The notes beneath the pieces were generated by a model, which was not told the origin of the DNA, did no database searches, and was given only the letters and a program-made list of their open reading frames with translations. 64,000 nucleotides of DNA, taken from positions 689,483,791 to 689,547,790 of the forward strand of contig NC_057803.1 in NCBI RefSeq assembly GCF_018294505.1. The letters are read 5' to 3'. The position numbers and the translations under genes are program-made. Below, piece by piece: positions 32,824 through 43,145 of this stretch. Every line of letters begins with the position of its first letter. Positions within the stretch are counted from its first letter, which is position 1. This DNA comes from Triticum aestivum. Taxonomy: Eukaryota > Streptophyta > Magnoliopsida > Poales > Poaceae.

Positions 32824-34620
32824 AGGGCCGGCGAGGAGGTGGGCGTCGAGGCCGCGAAGGAGGCGACCGAGCCTGCAGCGCCCGATCCCGCGGCGCCCAA
32901 GTCGGGGGCGGCGGGTGAAGGCGGGGGAGCCGGCCGAGGAGGCCGAGTGGGCGGGCGCCGGCAGGAGGGCGCGGGGACCGCCAAAGCCCGTAGGCGGTCC
33001 ACGGGCCAGACGGGATCGTCCACCTGACGAGGTCGTCGAAGGGCCGCCGGTGGCCTGCGGCGACGAGACGACAAGGGGTATCTGCTGCTGAAATGGAAAC
33101 ACCATCTCATCAAAGTAAACGTGTCGGGAGGTGAAAACACGATGGGAGACGGGATCATAGCAGCGGTAGCCCTTAGTGTTAGGTGGGTAGCCGAGGAAGA
33201 TGCAGGCGACGGAGCGGGGTGCAAGTTTATGAGGCGCAGTGGCGGCGATGCTAGGATAGCAAAGGCAGCCGAAGATGCGAAGCCCTTCATAAGAAGGAGG
33301 TGCACCGAAGAGAAGATGGTGAGGTGTAAAGTTCCCGCGAGTACGACATGGGCGGATGTTGATGAGGAGAGAAGCGGTGGCTAGAGCGTCAGGCCAAAAG
33401 CGCGGAGGCACATTGGCATGAAAGAGAAGAGTCCTGATGCAGTCATTCAGAGTGCGAAGGATGCGCTCAGCACGACCGTTCTGCTGCGAGGTGTACGGGC
33501 AAGTGAGACAAAAAATCGTGCCATGTGTGGCGAGAAGATTACGAACAGCGATGTTGTCAAACTCCTTCCCGTTGTTTGTCTGCAACGCAAGAATAGGTCG
33601 ACCAAACTGCGTGTGAACATAAGAATAGAAAGCGGCGAGAGTGGATAGGGCATCCGACTTGTGACGCAATGGGAAGGTCCAGACATAATGCGAAAAATCG
33701 TCGAGTATGACAAGATAATAAAGAAAGCCCGTATTACTTGCAACAGGAGATGTCCAAACATCACTATGAATTAACTCAAACGGGTACGATGCAACAAAGG
33801 AAGAAGGCCTAAACAGAAGACGATCATGTTTGCCAAGGCGACATGCATGACACGAGTGATTCTCGTTCTTATTACACGTGAAAGAAAAACTCCGAAGTAT
33901 GTGGCGAAGTGTGGCAGAATTAGGATGACCCAAGCGAGCGTGCCAAAGATCCACTCCGGTGGCGAGAGCGACAGGGGCGGCGGAAGTGGTGGAGGTGGCG
34001 GAGTGAACCGGGTAGAGCTCGTCGGGGCTGTCACATCGGTGGAGCACCATCCGGGTGCGAGCGTCCTTAACAGAAAAACCACATGCGTCAAATTCAACAG
34101 TAACCGGATTTTCACGTGTAAGAGAACGAACAGAAACAAGATTTTTAATAAGTTCAGGAGAAACGAGAATATTAGACATGGATATGGGAGTGGAGTTAGA
34201 CGGAAAATAGGTATGTCCAATATGGGTGATGGGAAGAGAAGAACCGTCACCGACGGTGATGCGGTTGGAGGTGTGGACAGGATGGGCAGTGTGGAGGTTA
34301 CCGGGGTACGCCGCCATGTGAGCGGTGGCGCCACTGTCCATGTACCAATCGCCACCGCCGGTGTAGCTGGACGGGGAAGGAGCATTGTGGAGAGCCGCCA
34401 GAAGGGCCGGGTCCCACGGTGCCGGCGGGAGAGGCGGCGCAGCCGTCAGGGGCAGCAGCGGCGGCCCACCTGGCGACGGCTGCTGACCGTAGGGCGCCGC
34501 ATAGGGCTGCGGCGCGGTGTAGTGCGCCTGGTGTGACGGAGGCCGGGTGCCGAGAAGGCCCGGAGTAGGGGCACGAGGAACCGGCATGGAGTAGGCGTGG
34601 ACAACGCCGGTCCATGGGTT
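32824..34620 (-). pseudogene. Outer copia protease and integrase
   Basis: Long minus-strand frame. The protease motif WYMDSGATAHMA is near 34,350. The integrase zinc region is LWHARLGHPN...CHACRLGK. The core has the first Asp in IHSDVWTSP. The second catalytic position reads QTNNGKEFDN, where the usual Asp is Asn (one G-to-A change), so integration should be abolished. The Glu is present in QQNGRAERILRTL. After the GKEF box the usual LFGAPPSYEGLRIFGCLC follows. A TAG at about 34,621-34,623 separates this frame from gag. The tail past the FPFQQQ motif drifts out of frame before the gap. Confidence 0.82.
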
Positions 34621-34623
34621 CTA

Positions 34624-35197
34624 GCCGGCGTACCACGGGGCCGGCTGAGGGGCCTGCTGCTGCGGGCGGGGTGCTCCTCCCTGAGAGGGTGCTGATGAGG
34701 AGCTCGTCGCCGATCTTTTCCCCGAGATCACGGAGCTCATCGGCGAGCTTCTTGAGGCGCATGCAAAAATCATCGATGGATGAGTCAAGTTGCTGGCACC
34801 CGTAAAACTCACCATAGAGGAGGACCTTGCGCTGCAGCCGATTGTGCGCGAAGAGGCCGTTGAGCTTGGTCCAGACCGCATAGGCATCGTCCTCGTCATT
34901 CACCACGGTGTGGAAGAGGTCGTTGGACATGGTGAGGTGGAACCAGCGGATGATGGTGGCGTCGAGGATCATCCACTCCTCGTCGTTGATCATGAGTGTT
35001 GAGTCCACGGTGCCGTCCACATGGCCGTGTAGGAGGTACTCATGGAACACAAGCGAAAAATACCGCTTCCAAGCAGAGTAGGAGGCGGTGGTGTGATCGA
35101 GCTTGATCGGAACGCGCTCATGGATGTTTAGGTCGCGGACGAGGGTGACATCAGGACCGGCAAACTGGTTGGAAACGGTGGACGAGGAGGAGCTCAT
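34624..35197 (-). pseudogene. Outer copia gag
   Basis: Starts MSSSSSTVSNQFAGPDV at 35,197. It carries a UBN2-type capsid region: YSAWKRYFSLVFHEYLLHGH, WFHLTMSNDLFHTV, AYAVWTKLNGLFAHNRLQR and FCMRLKKLADELRDLGEKI. About 170 residues are in frame; near 34,680 the reading frame changes into a Pro/Gln-rich stretch that leads to the TAG before the protease. No zinc knuckle is seen. Confidence 0.8.
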
Positions 35198-35333
35198 GGC
35201 TGGTTCGGCGCGGGTGGAGGAGGACGGGGGCGGGTGCGGCGTGGGTGGGAGGAGGAGGGGGAGGCTGGCGGCACGGTTGAAAGGGGAGGGGAGGGGTGCG
35301 GCGCGATGGAGGGAGGCGGAAGCGGGGACCCGC

Positions 35334-35730
35334 NNNNNNNNNNNNNNNNNNNNNNNNNNNNNNNNNNNNNNNNNNNNNNNNNNNNNNNNNNNNNNNNNNN
35401 NNNNNNNNNNNNNNNNNNNNNNNNNNNNNNNNNNNNNNNNNNNNNNNNNNNNNNNNNNNNNNNNNNNNNNNNNNNNNNNNNNNNNNNNNNNNNNNNNNNN
35501 NNNNNNNNNNNNNNNNNNNNNNNNNNNNNNNNNNNNNNNNNNNNNNNNNNNNNNNNNNNNNNNNNNNNNNNNNNNNNNNNNNNNNNNNNNNNNNNNNNNN
35601 NNNNNNNNNNNNNNNNNNNNNNNNNNNNNNNNNNNNNNNNNNNNNNNNNNNNNNNNNNNNNNNNNNNNNNNNNNNNNNNNNNNNNNNNNNNNNNNNNNNN
35701 NNNNNNNNNNNNNNNNNNNNNNNNNNNNNN
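35334..35730. other. Assembly gap (397 N)
   Basis: In the GGC-rich leader of the outer copia; flanking gcggcggcgg runs probably caused it. Confidence 1.
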
Positions 35731-35918
35731 GAGGAAGGCGGCGGCGGCGGCGAGTGAGGCGGAGGGAGGTGCGGCGGTGACCAGCGGCGGCGGCGGCGGC
35801 GGCCGGAAGGAGGGTGGCGGCGGCTAGTGACGGCGGCGTGGAGGAGCTGCGGCGGCGGCGGCGCGTAGGCGCGGCAGCGGCGACGGCTAGGGTTAGGATC
35901 GTGCTGCGATAGATACCA

Positions 35919-36076
35919 TATAGAAGGACAAGATATGGGCTGTGCAATCTCGATGTATTGATCGGTGCACCAGGTACGTATATATAAGTACAAAGGTGGG
36001 CCACAACCACAACTATACAAAGGAAACAGGAGGTGGGCCCTATACACAAACATACACGTACACAATATACTCAACA
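35919..36076 (-). repeat. Outer copia 5' LTR
   Basis: Matches the 3' LTR with seven substitutions; the terminal TG has become TA. The adjoining primer-binding site in element sense begins tggtatctatcgcag, only partly like the initiator-Met tRNA complement. Confidence 0.92.
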
Positions 36077-36103
36077 GATGAGAAAGTGGCCTCCGTTTAT
36101 TAC

Positions 36104-36491
36104 AAGAAGGCAGGGTTCCCTTGTCACTGCTAGAGGAGGCCCACAAACTAGTAGACACGGACGGAGGCTGTCCCAGTTCATGTCGGAGCATACGTGGCGT
36201 CGTGGTACGCGCAGGCTGTCCCGGTTCATGTCGGAGTAGTACCTCGGTAGAGGCATTCCATTGCTTGGCCTCCGGCAGGAGCGCGAAGATCTCCGACATG
36301 CCAGGGCTGAACAAGGTCTGCCTTAGCTCTGGGCCGAGCACGTCGTGCGCCACGATGATGAAGCCATGTGCCACCATGGATGCGGTCACCCCGTGCCGGT
36401 CTTGCTCCCAGCCTGGCCTGCCCGGCTCCAGCCCCCGGAAGTCAACTTTGGTGACCTCCATCATCTTCTGCCAGTGCTGCTCTATGCCCAT
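36104..36491 (-). pseudogene. AOP-like pseudogene exon 1
   Basis: Starts MGIEQHWQKMMEVTKVDFRG at 36,491 and encodes the N-terminal helix region of a 2-oxoglutarate dioxygenase: VTASMVAHGFIIVAHD, LGPELRQTLF and EIFALLPEAKQWN. After STE the frame shifts. A short segment (ctccgacatgaac..gggacagcct) is duplicated in tandem about 45 bp apart (near 36,220 and 36,175), matching the family's G-M-N-W-E-S-L-R block. The donor is gtaata at 36,103. The outer copia is inserted 27 bp into the intron. The start is the first Met in the conserved frame; an upstream in-frame Met is less family-like. Confidence 0.78.
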
Positions 36492-37149
36492 CGGCTTGGC
36501 GTTTCGAGAGAGTATGAATATGTGATGTGATGAGGTCTGATGCTTCTTGGATCTTTGTTGTGCAATCAAGACATGTAATCGTCAGAGGATGACCAACATT
36601 TATTTTCACCGTTTTGATAGCTTTTGTTCATTGCGGGAAGCAATTTTTCTTTTTTCTTGCAACATGAACCGGCAACTTTGGGTATTGTGTAAAAAAATTG
36701 CAGAAATGATCTGTATTTATAAAAGTCCACCAGATGAACAAAGCATCTCAAAAGTGAGAAAAATTATACCATGGTCCCCAGACCACCAAACGACCAGTAT
36801 CACCGCCACTACGAGTCACCGGCGCGTCGTTGTCGCCGCTCCCCTATCGAAGCCAACTTGACCTTGTCGATGGCAATCGTGCACGCATGATGAGGAACCC
36901 TAGCATGCATTCATAACTCACAAGACAACAAGAATCTACACAGGAGCTTTGTCAAGTATGTCAAAACAGACGAAGTCGAGGAGGATCGAAGTCCCGAAGA
37001 CAAACTCGAAGAAGAAGCGTGGCCATCCATCCGAGTGCCGCACGGACTACATATCCCGCCACCAGCCGAAAGTGCAGGCGCCGGGATTCCTCTTCCCGTC
37101 ACCAGCTGCCAGCGAAGCCTGGAAGGGAGAGTTTACCCTAGTCGTCTAG
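36492..37149. other. 5' flank of the dioxygenase pseudogene with an unassigned open stretch
   Basis: Presumed promoter side of the minus-strand pseudogene. Positions 36,911-37,149 are open on both strands: the plus strand ends KVQAPGFLFPSP...GEFTLVV, the minus strand starts MTGRGIPAPALSAGGG. Neither matches a family I know, and coding status is doubtful. Confidence 0.3.
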
Positions 37150-38084
37150 GGGAAGGGAAGGAAACACTTCAAGCATAGTATTAAGTAATGTTTTGTGTGC
37201 AAGTTGCACCGTTTCATTACCTAATAGTTTCCTTACCTAGCTTGCATGGCACTGAAGTAGACAATTGTTTTCTCCTAGCATGGATTATGTGCTATTGGGA
37301 TTGAAGTTGAAGTAGCTAAATGTTTTCTTCTCGACTAGGCTTATTTCTCAAGTTGAATCTCCATTAAATAAACACCCCTACTGGTATCATCTTCTTTTGT
37401 TCACAACGAACAAGCAACAGATTGGGGAAGACGAGGTTACAACCAACCTTTTATTACGCAAACCTAGATGGAGGATCACTCCATTGTAAAGAGAACACGA
37501 CACCCCTTTACGTAGGGCTCGGAAAGGAATTATACTGGATGTGTGCAGAGAGCTAATAAAGTTACATTATTCTTTATCTATAGGATCTGTTATAGCTTGC
37601 TTTCCATAGCCAACATATTGACCCCATGAAAGAGTTGTTGGCATGTCAACGCAAAATGGTAGAGAATATTCTCAGGCGCACATGTGCTGAGAGCAAGAAG
37701 GCCAGTTTTCCTTGAGAAGACGATCTTCGTCTTTTGAATTATATGAATAACAGAAATCAATCCCCACCTGTATTAACTTCATGAGTGGACTGATACACTC
37801 TCCCTCGATATTGTCATTGCTTCTATCCAACTAAAATAATTAGATTTGTTACCCCATTTCCTCGAGGGAATTCATACATCGGATGAGGATTCCTACAACA
37901 GTACAAAGGTCAATTCAAACAAATGCAACCATTAGGGTGAGTCCTCCTCATGACTGTAATAAACCTACTCATGATCAGTCCATGGAAGTCATACTATATG
38001 GTTGCGCTACATACCACATATTGTAGCATGTTTGATGACCGGTGATTTAGCCGTGGAAGAGTGCACCGGATGAGAGCCTATGAT
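37150..38084. repeat. Low-copy duplicated segment, copy D
   Basis: Homologous in patches to 835-1,020: cattgaag..., attatgtgcyattgggat, and taataaacctactcatg versus aaataaacctgctcatg. About 600 bp between these patches is absent from copy A. No gene recognised. Confidence 0.5.
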
Positions 38085-38450
38085 GTGGCAAATATATGAT
38101 TTTACTACGCATAAAGGTGAAGATAGCAAATCAAAGCCGACTAGAGATGTGTAGCCCATGTGCTAAAATAGTACCGAAAGCACATAAAAGAAATGCAATG
38201 TGGTGGGCCAACATAGCACCTTCATGTCACCATAGCCAACCAATAAATACCAGTCTATCTCGTGCCTCTCGACTGCAGGTCCAATTTCCTTTAGTAATGA
38301 TGGACAGGGATCACTCTCTCGCGTTCCTCTTAGTTCCAATTCCTATTTGCTCTATCAACAAAGACCAAACATGTAGAGAGAGTGAAAAGCGTCATTTACA
38401 AATTGTGTAGGCTTGAAAGGCACTAGGAATTATTTTACGATAATGAGGTG
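38085..38450 (+). repeat. Promoter-like duplicated segment, copy 3
   Basis: Best-preserved copy: tatgattttactacgcataaag, cccatgtgctaaaatagtacc, cttcatgtcaccata, ccaaccaataaata (38,236-38,250), agttccaattcctattt, and gtgtaggcttgaaaggcac near 38,405. It represents the empty site for the Stowaway MITE found in copy 2. Confidence 0.6.
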
Positions 38451-38538
38451 GAGTTTGTTAACCAGTTCATTTTTCTGATCTCGCCTCAGTGAAGATGAAA
38501 GTGATTGGCTGGGATCGGAAGAGACCTTTGCGGGCTAG

Positions 38539-39777
38539 TGAAAGTGCAACTAATCCCCGGGTGGTTTTAACAATTCATAACAACATATAGCTCATTGAAA
38601 TAATATCCATTCAAGATAAACATTTTAAGATGTTCAATGATTGGTATGCCACGGACTAGAGATGTGGACCCCTCAAAATGATAAGGACAAGGATTGGCAG
38701 AAGCTCAAGACTCTTCATTTCTATTTTAGTGATCCAAGATCACATTGAGTCTGTAGGAAAGCCAATACTATTAAAAGGGGATGGGGTGTTGCTTAATGGT
38801 CTACTTGCTCAAGTGCTTAGTGATATTGCTCCAAAAACCCTCAGCCACTTTTCCATCCAAATATGTCCAAAACCTAAATCCAAACTCGAACACATTGATT
38901 CTTTCTACCTGGAGCCATCGAGTTTACTTGACATAGCCACTGCCAGAAACCCTAACAATTTGGTCTCACCGATACGGATATCGGTCTCCCCGAGATGGCC
39001 TTACCAGCGCTCTGTGACTTATTGCATTCGCTTCGGTCTTACCGAGTTTATGCAATCGGTCTCGCTGAGTTGGCTTGACAGATTCTCTGTTGCTTATTGC
39101 TTCACTTTGGTCCCACCGGGTTGATGCAATCGGCGCCACCGAGATGATGTTCACCCTAAGCCCTAGCACATCGGTCCCACCGAAGTGTTCCAGACGGTCC
39201 CACTGAGATTCCTAACATTCATATTTTTTAACAGATCAGTCCCACCAAGTTTTCTGATCGGTGCCACTGAGATGGGTCAAAAGTGTGTAATGGTTGGATT
39301 TTGTGTGGAGTCTATATATACCCCTCCACCCCTTCTCCATTAGAGAGAGAGCCATCAGAACATGCCTACACTTCCACCATTCATTTTCTTAGAGAGAGCT
39401 ACCTACTCATGTGTTGAGATCAAGAGATTATATTCCAACCATTTGAAGCTTGATTTCTAGCCTTCCCCAAGTTGCTTTCCACTCAAATCCCTCTCCCACC
39501 ATGGCCAAGTATGTGAGAGAGGGTCGAGTGTTGGGGAGACTATCATTTGGAGCACAAAAGCAAGGAGTTCATCATCTACACACCATCTATTACCTTTTGG
39601 AGAGTGGTGTCTCCTAGATTGGTTAGGTGTCGCATGGAAGCCTACGTTGTGATGTTGAGTTGAACCAATTTTGTAAGGGTAAGGAGATCGCCTACTTCGT
39701 GAAGATCTACCCGAGTGAGGCAACTCCTTCGCGGGCGATGGCCATGGTGGGATAGACAAGGTTGCTTTTTATGGACC
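38539..39777 (+). repeat. 5' LTR of copia, left part
   Basis: Contains a TATA box, gtctatatatacccc, at about 39,310-39,324, with the transcript start expected some 30 bases on. Repeated words of the type cggtcycaccgag occur between 38,980 and 39,260. Confidence 0.75.
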
Positions 39778-41356
39778 TGACACGTCTCCAACGTATCTAT
39801 AATTTTTGATTGCTCCATGCTACTTTATCTACTGTTTTGGACTATATTGGGCTTTATTTACCACTTTTATATTATTTTCGGGACTAACCTATTAACCGGA
39901 GGCCCAGCCCAGAATTGATGTTTTTTGCCTATTTCAGTATTTCGAAGAAACAGAATATCAAACGGAGTCCAAATGGAATAAAACCTTCGGGAACGTGATT
40001 TTCTCACCGAACATGATCCAGGAGACTTGGACCCTACTCCAAGGAACAAAAGAGGCGGTCACGAGGGTGGGGGGCGCCCCCCCAAGGGCGAGCCCCCCTG
40101 CCTCGTGGGCCCCCTGTTGCTCCACCGACATACTCCTTCCTCCTATATATACCTACGTACCCCCGATAGATCAAATACGGAGCCAAAAACCTAATTCCAC
40201 CGCCGCAACTTTCTGTATCCACGAGATCCCATCTTGGGGCCTGTTCTGGAGCTCCGCCGGAGGGGGCATCTACCACGGAGGGCTTCTACATCAACACCAT
40301 AGCCTCTCCGATGAAGTGTGAGTAGTTTACTTCAGACCTTCGGGTCCATAGCTAGTAGCTAGATGGCTTCTTCTCTCTTTTTGGATCTCAATACAATGTT
40401 CTCCCCCTCTCTTGTGGAGATCTATTCGATGAAATCTTCTTTTTTGCGGTGTGTTTGTTGAGACCGATGAATTGTGGGTTTATGATCCAGCTTATCTATG
40501 AATAATATTTGAATCTTCTCTGAATTCTTTTATGTATGATTGAGTTATCTTTGCAAGTCTCTTCGAATTATCCATTTGGTTTGGCCAACTAGATTGGTAG
40601 TTCTTGCAATGGGAGAAGTGCTTAGCTTTGGGTTCAATCTTGTGGTGTCCTTTCCCAGTGACATCAGGGGTAGCAAGGCACGTATTTATTGTTGCCATCG
40701 AGGATAACAAGATGGGGTTTTTATCGTATTGCATGAATTTATCCCTCTAAATCATGTCATCTTGCTTAAGGCGTTACTCTGTTTTTAACTTAATAGTCTA
40801 GATGCATGCTGGATAGCGGTCGATGAGTGGAGTAATAGTAGTAGATAAAGAATCGTTTCGATCTACTTGTCTCGGATGTGATGCCTATATACATGATCAT
40901 ACCTAGATATACTCATAATTATGCTCAATTCTGTCAATTGCTCAACAGTAATTTGTTCACCCACCGTAGAATACTTATGCTCTTGAGAGAAGCCACTAGT
41001 GAAACCTATGGCCCCCGGGTCTATTCTCATCATATCAATCTCCATTACTTTATTACTTGCTTTGTTTTTACTTTGCCTTTTACTTTTCACTTTGCATCTC
41101 TATATCAAAAATACCTAAAATATTATTTATCATCTGTATCAAATCTCACCCTCGTAAGTGACCGTGAAGGGATTGACAACCCCTAATCGCGTTGGTTGCG
41201 AGTAGCTATCGTTTTGTGTAGGTACGAGGGACTTGAACGTGATCTTCTACTGGATTGATACCTTGGTTCTCAAAAACTGAGGGAAATACTTACGCTACTT
41301 TACTGCATCATCCTCTCCTCTTCGGGGAAATCCAACGCAGTGCTCAAGAGGTAGCA
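39778..41356 (+). repeat. Gypsy-type LTR1
   Basis: 1,579 bp, from tgacacgtctcc to ggtagca. TATA-like ctatatatacc at about 40,143. Confidence 0.9.
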
Positions 41357-41367
41357 AGAAGAATTTC

Positions 41368-41385
41368 TGGCGCCGTTGCCGGGGA
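41368..41385 (+). promoter_or_regulatory. Primer-binding site, unit 1
   Basis: tggcgccgttgccgggga, 11 bases after the LTR end. Confidence 0.85.
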
Positions 41386-41588
41386 GTTTGCGCAAATGTC
41401 AACCATACCAAGTACCCATCACAATCCCTATCTCTCGCATTACATTATTTTCCTCTCGTTTTCCTCTCCCCCACTTCACCCTTGCCGTTTTATTCGCCCT
41501 CTCTTTCCGAATCTTCTCCTCTCTTTCCCTTTCGCCTTTTTCTCGTTTGCCTTTTTTTGTTTGCTTGTGTGTTGGATTAGTTGTTGCC

Positions 41589-43145
41589 ATGGCGCAAGAT
41601 AATACCAAATTGTGTGACTTCTCGAATACCAATAATAATGATTTTCTTAGTACTCCGATTGCTCCTCTTAATAATGACGAGTCTTGTGAAATCAATACCG
41701 CTTTGCTGAATCTTGTTATGAAAGATCAATTCACCGACCTTCCTAGTGAAGATGCCGCTACTCATCTAAATAATTTTGTTGATTTGTGTGATATGCAAAA
41801 GAAGAAAGATACGGATAATAATATTGTCAAATTGAAGTTATTTCCGTTTTCACTTAGAGATCGTGCTAAAGTTTGGTTTTCGTCTTTGCCTAAAGATAGT
41901 ATTGATTCTTGGAACAAGTGCAAAGATGCTTTTATCTCTAAGTATTTTCCTCCCGCTAAGATCATCACTCTTAGGAACGATATTATGAATTTTAAACAAG
42001 TTGATCATGAGCATGTTGCCCAATCTTGGGAAGGAATGAAATTGATGCTTCGCAATTGCCCTACTCATGGTTTGAATTTATGGATGATCATACAAAAAAA
42101 TTATGCCGGATTGAATTTTGCTTCTAGAAATCTTTTAGATTCGGCCGCGGGAGGCATGTTTATGGAAATTACATTAGGAGATGCTACAAAATTGCTAGAT
42201 AATATTATGGCTAATTATTCTCAATGGCACACCGAAAGATCTTCTAGTAAAAAAATGCATGTTATAGAAGAAATCAATGTTTTGAGTGAAAAGATGGATG
42301 AACTTATGAAGATGTTTGCTACTAAACATACTTCTCTTGATCCCAATGATATGCCTTTATCTACTTTGATTGAGAATACTAATGAATCTATGGATGTGAA
42401 TTTTGTTGGTAGGAATAGTTTTGAAAATAACGCGTATAGAGGGAATTTTAATCCTAGGCCTTATCCTAGCAATCGTTCTAATAATTATGGAAATTCCTAC
42501 AACAACTCTTATGGAAATTTTAATAAGATGCCCTCTGAATTTGAGAGTAGTGTTAAAGAGTTTATGAATTCACAAAAGAATTGTAATGCTTTGCTTGAAG
42601 AGAAATTGCTTAAAGTTGATGATTTGTCTAGGAACGTTGATAGAATTTCTCTTGAAATTGATTCTTTAAAGCTTAGATCTATTCCTCCTACGCATGATAT
42701 CAATGAGTCCCTCAAAGCCATGAGGATTTCCATTGATGAGTGCAAAGAAAGAACCACTAGGATGCGTGCTTCCACAGATGCTTTTATTAAAGCGTGTTCT
42801 TCCAATTCCTATGAAAATCGAGATGAAGATCTAAAAGTTATTGATGTGTCACCTATTAAATCTTTGTTTTGCAATATGAATCTTGATGAAACTGAATATG
42901 ATTTTCCTTTACCTAGAAGGCGTTCTAAGAATTCGGAGTTTCTAGATCTTGATGATGAAAGTGGGATTGAAAGAAATAAAAACCTAGATGTTGCTAAACC
43001 CACTATTTTGGATCTCAAGGAATTTAATTATGAAAATTGCTCTTTGATTGGTTGTATTTCCTTGTTGCAATCCGTGCTAGATTCTCCTCACGCTTATAGT
43101 CAAAATAAGGCCTTTACCGAACACATTGTTGATGCCTTGATGTGA
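41589..43145 (+). CDS. Gypsy-type gag, unit 1
   Basis: Predicted to begin at MAQDNTKLCDFSN (41,589); the longer frame from 41,376 reads through the leader and looks non-native. About 518 residues. The capsid-type Retrotrans_gag region spans roughly residues 50-200: LPSEDAATHLNNFVDLCDM, LKLFPFSLRDRAKVWFSSL, WNKCKDAFISKYFPP. An Asn/Ser/Tyr-rich stretch follows (SNNYGNSYNNSYGNF), then a long helical part likely to form coiled coil (LEEKLLKVDDLSRNVDRISL). No CCHC zinc knuckle is visible. It ends at TGA, but the same frame continues directly into the protease-like domain. Confidence 0.82.
   Translation: MAQDNTKLCDFSNTNNNDFLSTPIAPLNNDESCEINTALLNLVMKDQFTDLPSEDAATHLNNFVDLCDMQKKKDTDNNIVKLKLFPFSLRDRAKVWFSSLPKDSIDSWNKCKDAFISKYFPPAKIITLRNDIMNFKQVDHEHVAQSWEGMKLMLRNCPTHGLNLWMIIQKNYAGLNFASRNLLDSAAGGMFMEITLGDATKLLDNIMANYSQWHTERSSSKKMHVIEEINVLSEKMDELMKMFATKHTSLDPNDMPLSTLIENTNESMDVNFVGRNSFENNAYRGNFNPRPYPSNRSNNYGNSYNNSYGNFNKMPSEFESSVKEFMNSQKNCNALLEEKLLKVDDLSRNVDRISLEIDSLKLRSIPPTHDINESLKAMRISIDECKERTTRMRASTDAFIKACSSNSYENRDEDLKVIDVSPIKSLFCNMNLDETEYDFPLPRRRSKNSEFLDLDDESGIERNKNLDVAKPTILDLKEFNYENCSLIGCISLLQSVLDSPHAYSQNKAFTEHIVDALM

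Larger units (their letters stand above)
16556..36076 (-). mobile_element. Outer copia LTR retrotransposon
   Basis: Short LTRs of 158 bp at 16,556-16,713 and 35,919-36,076, flanked by a perfect 5-bp target duplication GATGA (16,551-16,555 and 36,077-36,081). It lies in intron 1 of the dioxygenase pseudogene, 27 bp from the exon 1 donor. Domain order on the minus strand is gag, protease, integrase, RT, RNase H, which is copia order. It is split by the middle copia element between RT and RNase H. Seven mismatches between LTRs (about 4.4%) make it the oldest of the three; at 1.3e-8 substitutions per site per year that is roughly 1.7 My. It contains two assembly gaps. Confidence 0.93.
13860..36491 (-). 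pseudogene. AOP-like 2-oxoglutarate dioxygenase gene, split by nested insertions
   Basis: Three exons in collinear order on the minus strand (36,491-36,104; 16,502-16,196; about 16,112-16,109 plus 14,112-13,860) rebuild the order of a plant 2-oxoglutarate/Fe(II) dioxygenase of about 310 residues. Such enzymes are soluble and use 2-oxoglutarate, O2 and iron to oxidise small molecules; the AOP branch is best known from glucosinolate metabolism in Brassicales, but grass members have other, mostly unknown substrates. Intron 1 holds 19.5 kb of nested copia elements and exon 3 holds a LINE. Exon 1 carries a small tandem duplication and frame break, exon 2 has lost the region with the iron-binding H-x-D, and exon 3 contains stops. 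It cannot make an active enzyme. Subfamily is from memory; fold and exon order are well supported. Confidence 0.75.

Noticed and set aside
32362..33091. Plus-strand frames around 32.4-33.1 kb
   Set aside because: Antisense to the outer copia linker and spanning an N gap.
41376..41588. N-terminal extension of gag resembling a signal peptide (Phe/Leu/Ser-rich)
   Set aside because: It overlaps the primer-binding site and a pyrimidine-rich leader; the natural start is more likely MAQDNTK at 41,589.
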